Below are positions 7,601-10,463 of a DNA stretch of 10,463 nucleotides, one piece after another (position 1 is the first letter of the stretch; every line of letters begins with the position of its first letter). The position numbers were made by a program, and so were the translations under genes. Source of the DNA: Acanthamoeba lenticulata (lineage: Eukaryota; Discosea; Longamoebia; Acanthamoebidae); contig NAVB01000704.1 of the NCBI GenBank assembly GCA_002179805.1, positions 1 through 10,463 on the forward strand, given 5' to 3'. The notes beneath the pieces were generated by a model. The model worked only from the letters and a program-made list of their open reading frames with translations, made no database searches and had not been told where the DNA came from.

Positions 7601-10422
7601 TCACTTGCGTGCGCCGGCTCCAGGTGGCGCGGGATCGGGAGGCAGTACCATCGTTACGGTCAAGTCCGGCAATGCTGGCCCTGCGTGCACGTCGGACGAA
7701 GTGTGGAAGGAGCGTGGCCACACGGAAAGACCAGACGACGCGTTCTTTGACTCCTACGACAGCTCTGTGTTCTTTGTCGGGGCTTCGCCCGCGCTCTCCT
7801 CCTTCCCTGGCAGCAGACCGTACTCGCTTGGGCGTGATCACGTCCAAGCGGCGCCTCTCGGCTATCCGCGGGCAAGCAAGCGTGGTCCTTTTCTTCGCCC
7901 CCTACCTCCCGTGCGACACGCCTCCCCATTCTCTCTCTCTCTCTCTTTTCGTAGCGCGTCGCTCACAACAACAACAACTACTCACATTTTAAATTGGTGT
8001 GTATACACGCACGGATACAAACACACGCGCTCCTGCACATGAACTCTCCTGGTCATCACGACAGGCTTACGCCAGCACGCCCGGAGCGGATCCCTTTGTG
8101 CTTGAATCAGTCGAGGCTCCTCCTCCTCAGCATCCTCCTGCAGCGGTGACGGGGGCTTCTGGATCGGGATCCAGAACCCTCCCCTCCGCCCGACAGGCCT
8201 CTGCTTCTTCCGTACGGCCTTTTGGTGGCAATGCGCCGGCTGCCTTGAATGCTCCTGCTCCTGGTGGTGCTGGTGCTGGTGCTGGTGGTGGCGGCATGAC
8301 GGCAGCAATTGCCATCAAGTCTGCTGCAACGACGACGGGCGACCTGATTGTAGGAGCCACTACTGCCGAACCTTCTGCCTCCTCTACTTCTGCTGCCGGG
8401 TGAAGCCTCCTTTCTTTCTTTCTTTTTTCCTTCTCCTTCTTTCTTCCTCTTCTTCTGGCCTTGCCTCAATCGAGGCGGCGGGGGGGGGTAGGGATCAACT
8501 CTCTTCCTCCGAAACGCACTGCAGTTTTCTCATCCATCATCATCATCTAGATAGATAGATAGCTACTGCTGACGGTGGGAGGGATCCCGCGTGCGTGCGC
8601 TGGATCAGGTCTCGCCCGCCTTTGTCGGACAAGAATGCGAACCTGCAGGCAGGAGCAGTGACGCTGCTGACCTCGTCGGGCGCACAAGTTCAGCCGTTGG
8701 GAGCGCACTCACAAGCGGGAGCAACCGCGGCAGGCGCGGCGTCCTCGGGCCTCCCACTAGGGAGGGCGCAGGGAGCAGCGCGGGGTGATGCCCTTCAGCC
8801 AACGTCTCTCAAGGCCAAATTCAAGAAGACCAACGTGCGATCCTGCTCTCTCTCTCTCTCTCTCCCCCTTCCCCCTTGCCCGTCCGTCTGCTCACCTGGC
8901 TACCTGTCCGCCCGCCTGGTCGGGGGTGGGTGGGAGTGGGTGCGGGACCGCTGCAGGCGTGCCTCAATCCGTTCCAGCCGTTGGTGGCTGAAGGACCGGG
9001 TGGGCTGGAGTCGGACCCGGAGGGGTACAGCAGCAACAAGCGGCGGTGGTCACACCTGTTCCACACGTCCATCTACCGGACGGTCGGGCACCAGGAGTAC
9101 ACCTACGCCCCCAACTGGAAGTCTCTGTGCGAACCGGCGTCGCTGCCCCTCACCACTGACTACAAGCCGACCCCGTCCGAGCTCAACACGCGGTTTGCCG
9201 AGGGCAATCACACCCTCAACGCTGACGATGCGGGCCCCTACCGTGCGCGCACCGAGGAGCTCCTGCGTGAACTCGTCTCCCAGCGCCTCGTACAGGGCTA
9301 CCAGCTCATTGTGCCTCCGAAACCGCGCAAAGACGGTCCCAAGCTGCCCTTGTTGGCCTCGGCTTCTGGCTCTGCTGCCTCCTCGGGGCTTTCCTCCTCC
9401 GCCGTCGTCGCCGCTACTACCATTCCCTCCTCGATTTCTTCTTCTTCTTCCTCCCTCGCTTCAGGGGCCGTCTCCTCCTCGTCGTCGTCGTCGTCGTCGT
9501 CCTTCCCCCTGGGCCCTCCCGTCAAGGATAAGACTGGCCTGGGCAGTGGTGTTGCGGTGACCTCAGCCTCCTCGTCGGCTTCGGCTGAAAAGAGCACCTA
9601 CACAGTATCCATGGGAAACGACTACCACGAGTTCACCAAGGAGGGCCAGAACATCCGTGTCAAGCGGTACCACAAGAAGGACGACCGCCGCATCAGGTCG
9701 AGCCTCCTTTTGACCTTGACTCCTTCCTCTCTCTTCCTCCATTTTTTTTTTCGTGACACACCGCCATCTTTTTTATTATTAACTTTTCCCCTCTCTCTCT
9801 CTCTGTGCGTTTGGGGGGGGGGGACAGGGCGGGAGGGGCCGGCATCGTGTACAGCTATCAGCTCATGGGCCTGGGCGAGGAGCGCTGGGCGGCCATGCGC
9901 GTCTCCTTTCACCACAAAGCCTCGGCCCAGTACTCGTGGAACTATCTCGACCAGGTCTGCTCTTTTTTTTCCTCCCCTCCCCTTCAAACGCCTTCTCTCT
10001 TTCTTTTTTTTTGCTTTTTTTCTCTTCCCTTCTTCCCTCTCCCCCCAAATGATTGGGGGGAGGTGGGTGGGGGGGGGAGGTCTATGCAGGGCGTCATGTT
10101 TGCGAGGTTCTTACTTTAAAGTTATTTTTACGGCTCATTTCCCTACCCGACCCGCGTCGTTGGGCGCTGGGGGGGGGGAAGGGTTGGCTGCTGAGATTTG
10201 GGCTCATCTCTCTGTGTGTGCTTTGTGTGGGGGCGAGGGCGTCAGCTGATTTGCGGCTACTCGGACGACATGTACGACACCCTCAAGTACTCCACGGTCA
10301 AGTATGTTCTCGCCCCCATTCAGTCTGCCGAGGCGGAAGAACGTACCGTGCGGAGCTTCCTCGCCTTTGCCAAGGCGCTCGCGGCCAAGGACGACAAGGA
10401 TAGCAAGCTTCACGTTCAGATT
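4679..10422 (+). CDS. IML1: IML1/DEPDC5, GATOR1 (SEACIT) subunit, partial: DEP and C-terminal domains beyond right edge
   Basis: Iml1/DEPDC5 forms GATOR1 with Nprl2 and Nprl3, the GTPase-activating complex for Rag GTPases that restrains TORC1 on the vacuole or lysosome. Firm exons are 4679-5287, 5440-5565, 5722-5987, 6196-6271, 6478-6669, 6835-7005, 8609-8834, 8957-9696, 9828-9954 and 10246-10422. Linker exons (7195-7486, 7588-7910, 7955-7996, 8065-8399) are less certain. Diagnostic blocks in order are DELVVSPEVFPGIHTGDLL, EVVFRDQYVGRSDMWRL, TKFVFRSRSAKFY, LIQMSSEMWHFAEDGELYFE, VLFSRLYY and YRDFYK. These are followed by LLLKREFIQYP, IIDHGIGCDLICLSKPPLHM, FNTPHWIYISFF, FFDSYDSSVF, LNPFQP, NKRRWSHLF, NWKSLCEPASLPLTTDY, ELVSQRLVQGYQLIVPP, YTVSMGNDYHEF and YSWNYLDQ. 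The order matches animal DEPDC5 throughout. The ATG at 4679 gives the usual N-terminus. About 1,234 residues are encoded here against about 1,600 in human, with the DEP and C-terminal domains still to come. Confidence 0.95.
4844..5170 (+). other. Low-complexity insertion within IML1 exon 1
   Basis: In animal DEPDC5 the GDI.EIAHP block is followed within about 10-15 residues by the next strand. Here about 110 residues intervene between LLFLWDP and NYMNTLQVSLSNK: a poly-Ser run, proline/glycine stretches, a RRRRRR cluster and FGGGG motifs. The frame stays open and I see no compelling splice pair, so I keep it as coding. It contains a ten-G run near 5070-5079, where a one-base length error would break the frame. 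Confidence 0.6.
5427..5439 (+). other. IML1 intron 1 acceptor preceded by a G-run
   Basis: Intron 1 (5288-5439, donor GTTCCT) ends with five T, about ten G and CAG directly before the exon that starts VDFVEVVFRDQY. The usual pyrimidine tract next to the AG is replaced by guanines. Confidence 0.8.
6361..6476. repeat. Compound simple repeat in IML1 intron 4: (GA)n, (GC)n, (CA)n
   Basis: A purine GA/GGA-rich tract (about 6359-6410) is followed by alternating GC (about 6410-6424) and a CA repeat (about 6457-6476). The CA repeat runs straight into the CAG acceptor of the exon beginning VLLLDEKKSDWES. The intron is 6272-6477, donor GTGCAC. Confidence 0.9.
6773..6787 (+). repeat. Poly-T run in IML1 intron 5
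   Basis: Fifteen consecutive T in intron 5 (6670-6834), about 47 nt upstream of the CCTCAG acceptor. It may act as a distant pyrimidine tract. The homopolymer length is likely to be polymorphic or error-prone. Confidence 0.85.
7119..7133. repeat. (GT)n repeat in IML1 intron 6
   Basis: A GT run of about 7 units in intron 6 (7006-7194, donor GTATGT, acceptor ACCAAAG). The acceptor side has no strong pyrimidine tract, but the joined reading PPLHM + VPLFECK matches the PLHAVPLF block of DEPDC5, so the junction is well supported. Confidence 0.85.
7195..7486 (+). CDS. IML1: IML1 linker exon containing the HWI block (3' boundary uncertain)
   Basis: The start is firm: VPLFECK follows the previous exon in phase. 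FNTPHWIYISFFN corresponds to the NIPHWI.HSFY block of DEPDC5, and WEPRCCMPQLQ may match the following PRCK-like block of fungal Iml1. After that come Gln-rich and Arg-rich low-complexity residues. I place the donor at 7487 (GTACTT) because it leaves one base and so permits joining to the frame of DSYDSSVF downstream. A second donor at 7507 (GTGCCT) fits the much better acceptor at 7566 but leads into the wrong frame. Confidence 0.6.
7588..7910 (+). CDS. IML1: IML1 linker exon containing the YDxYDxxVF block (both boundaries uncertain)
   Basis: FFDSYDSSVFF (about 7743-7775) matches the DYDAYDAQVF block of DEPDC5 and fixes the frame. In this frame a TAA at 7581-7583 excludes the strong acceptor CTCTGCGCAG at 7566, so I use the tandem CAGCAG acceptor at 7587/7590. 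The 3' end is set at a GTGCGA donor (7911). The last 45 or so residues have no family support, and the exon could end as early as 7775. Confidence 0.45.
7955..7996 (+). CDS. IML1: Possible IML1 microexon (14 codons)
   Basis: This follows a long CT tract and TTTTCGTAG acceptor and precedes a GTGTGT donor. It reads RVAHNNNNYSHFKL and is phase 0 at both ends, so it can join the flanking exons in frame. The 5' flanking intron in this model is only 44 nt (7911-7954), which is suspiciously short. An alternative puts the preceding exon in another frame ending ...LSAIRGQAS at 7881. Confidence 0.35.
8065..8399 (+). CDS. IML1: IML1 Ala/Pro/Gly-rich linker exon
   Basis: Open in one frame from AYASTPGADPF to a GG|GTGAAG donor at 8400, leaving two bases that are completed by the G at 8609. 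It is low complexity (repeats of GAGAG, SAAT, SASST) with no family match, as expected for the variable linker between the SABA-like and SHEN-like parts. Its phase at the 3' side agrees with the well-supported downstream exons; the acceptor (CACGACAG, 8064) is weak. Confidence 0.55.
8400..8608 (+). other. IML1 intron with TTTC tract, G-run and (TAGA)n repeat
   Basis: A 209-nt intron with donor GTGAAG and acceptor GGATCAG. It contains a CTTT-rich pyrimidine stretch (about 8411-8455), a run of G near 8480-8487, ATC triplets and TAGA units (about 8548-8562). No coding signal. Confidence 0.6.
9352..9592 (+). repeat. Serine/alanine-rich low-complexity segment in IML1 (TCN triplet runs)
   Basis: Between ELVSQRLVQGYQLIVPPKP and YTVSMGNDYHEF, which are near neighbours in animal DEPDC5, lies about 80 residues rich in Ser and Ala. 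It includes a (TCG)n run near 9480-9500 that encodes polyserine. It is in frame and part of exon 8957-9696; it is probably a flexible loop in the SHEN-like region. Confidence 0.8.
9955..10245 (+). other. IML1 intron 13 with pyrimidine tract followed by G-rich clusters
   Basis: A 291-nt intron joining ...SWNYLDQ to LICGYSDDMYDTLKY, which matches WNYLDQYIC of DEPDC5. It has T/C-rich sequence at 9957-10046, then several G-runs (about 10055-10060, 10063-10080 and 10170-10180). The acceptor GGGCGTCAG again lacks an adjacent pyrimidine tract. Confidence 0.8.
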
Positions 10423-10463
10423 GTGCGCTCTCCGCCTCCCTCGTCTCGTGATGCGCGTTAGGG

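Noticed and set aside
8876..10249. A continuous 457-residue plus-strand frame
   Set aside because: It contains the real exon 8957-9696 but reads into introns at both ends (CT-rich upstream sequence, then TTTT/CTCT after 9696). Homology shows the protein leaves this frame at 9696 and resumes at 9828.
10423..10461. TAG at 10459-10461 as the natural end of IML1
   Set aside because: The conserved reading fades after HVQI, exactly where a GTGCGC donor of the type used elsewhere in this gene occurs at 10423. Ending here would delete the DEP and C-terminal domains. An intron is far more likely, though the window edge prevents proof.
1..10463. tRNA, rRNA, CRISPR, transposon or viral features
   Set aside because: I looked on both strands for cloverleaf-like blocks, regularly spaced repeats, terminal inverted repeats and transposase or reverse-transcriptase motifs, and saw none. 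By-eye inspection could miss short or divergent elements.

Overview
This is a window of intron-rich eukaryotic nuclear DNA. It holds two confidently recognisable, divergently oriented genes and a third, tentative gene between them. There is no bacterial operon structure, and I see no RNA gene, CRISPR array or mobile element. Short introns (roughly 90-290 nt), GC-rich exons, dense simple repeats and protein sequences divergent from animals and fungi suggest a protist. A stramenopile alga (for example a eustigmatophyte) would fit, but that is inference from style and not proof.

Region 1 (1-2245, minus strand) is the 5' part of a homomeric, eukaryotic-type acetyl-CoA carboxylase. Six exons encode 453 residues covering most of the biotin carboxylase domain. 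The gene continues off the left edge. No plastid-targeting leader is visible, so the cytosolic isoform is most likely.

Region 2 (2246-about 4484) holds the ACC upstream region with a long TGGTG pentanucleotide microsatellite, then a set of phase-compatible minus-strand exons (3572-4484). These resemble proteins with an R3H-associated N-terminal domain (R3HDM4-like). Its 3' end is unresolved.

Region 3 (4679-right edge, plus strand) is IML1/DEPDC5, the large subunit of GATOR1 (SEACIT), which inhibits TORC1. About 14 exons give roughly 1,230 residues covering the N-terminal, SABA-like and SHEN-like parts. The DEP and C-terminal domains lie beyond the right edge. The low-complexity linker at 7195-8399 has uncertain splicing.

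The R3H-like gene and IML1 would share a promoter of only about 194 bp. ACC controls fatty-acid precursor supply and IML1 controls nutrient signalling to TORC1, so the pair is thematically related, but nothing here shows functional linkage. The most interesting structural signal is in the introns: donor sites are mostly GTNC (C at +4) rather than GTRAGT, and several acceptors are preceded by G-runs or CA repeats instead of a polypyrimidine tract.
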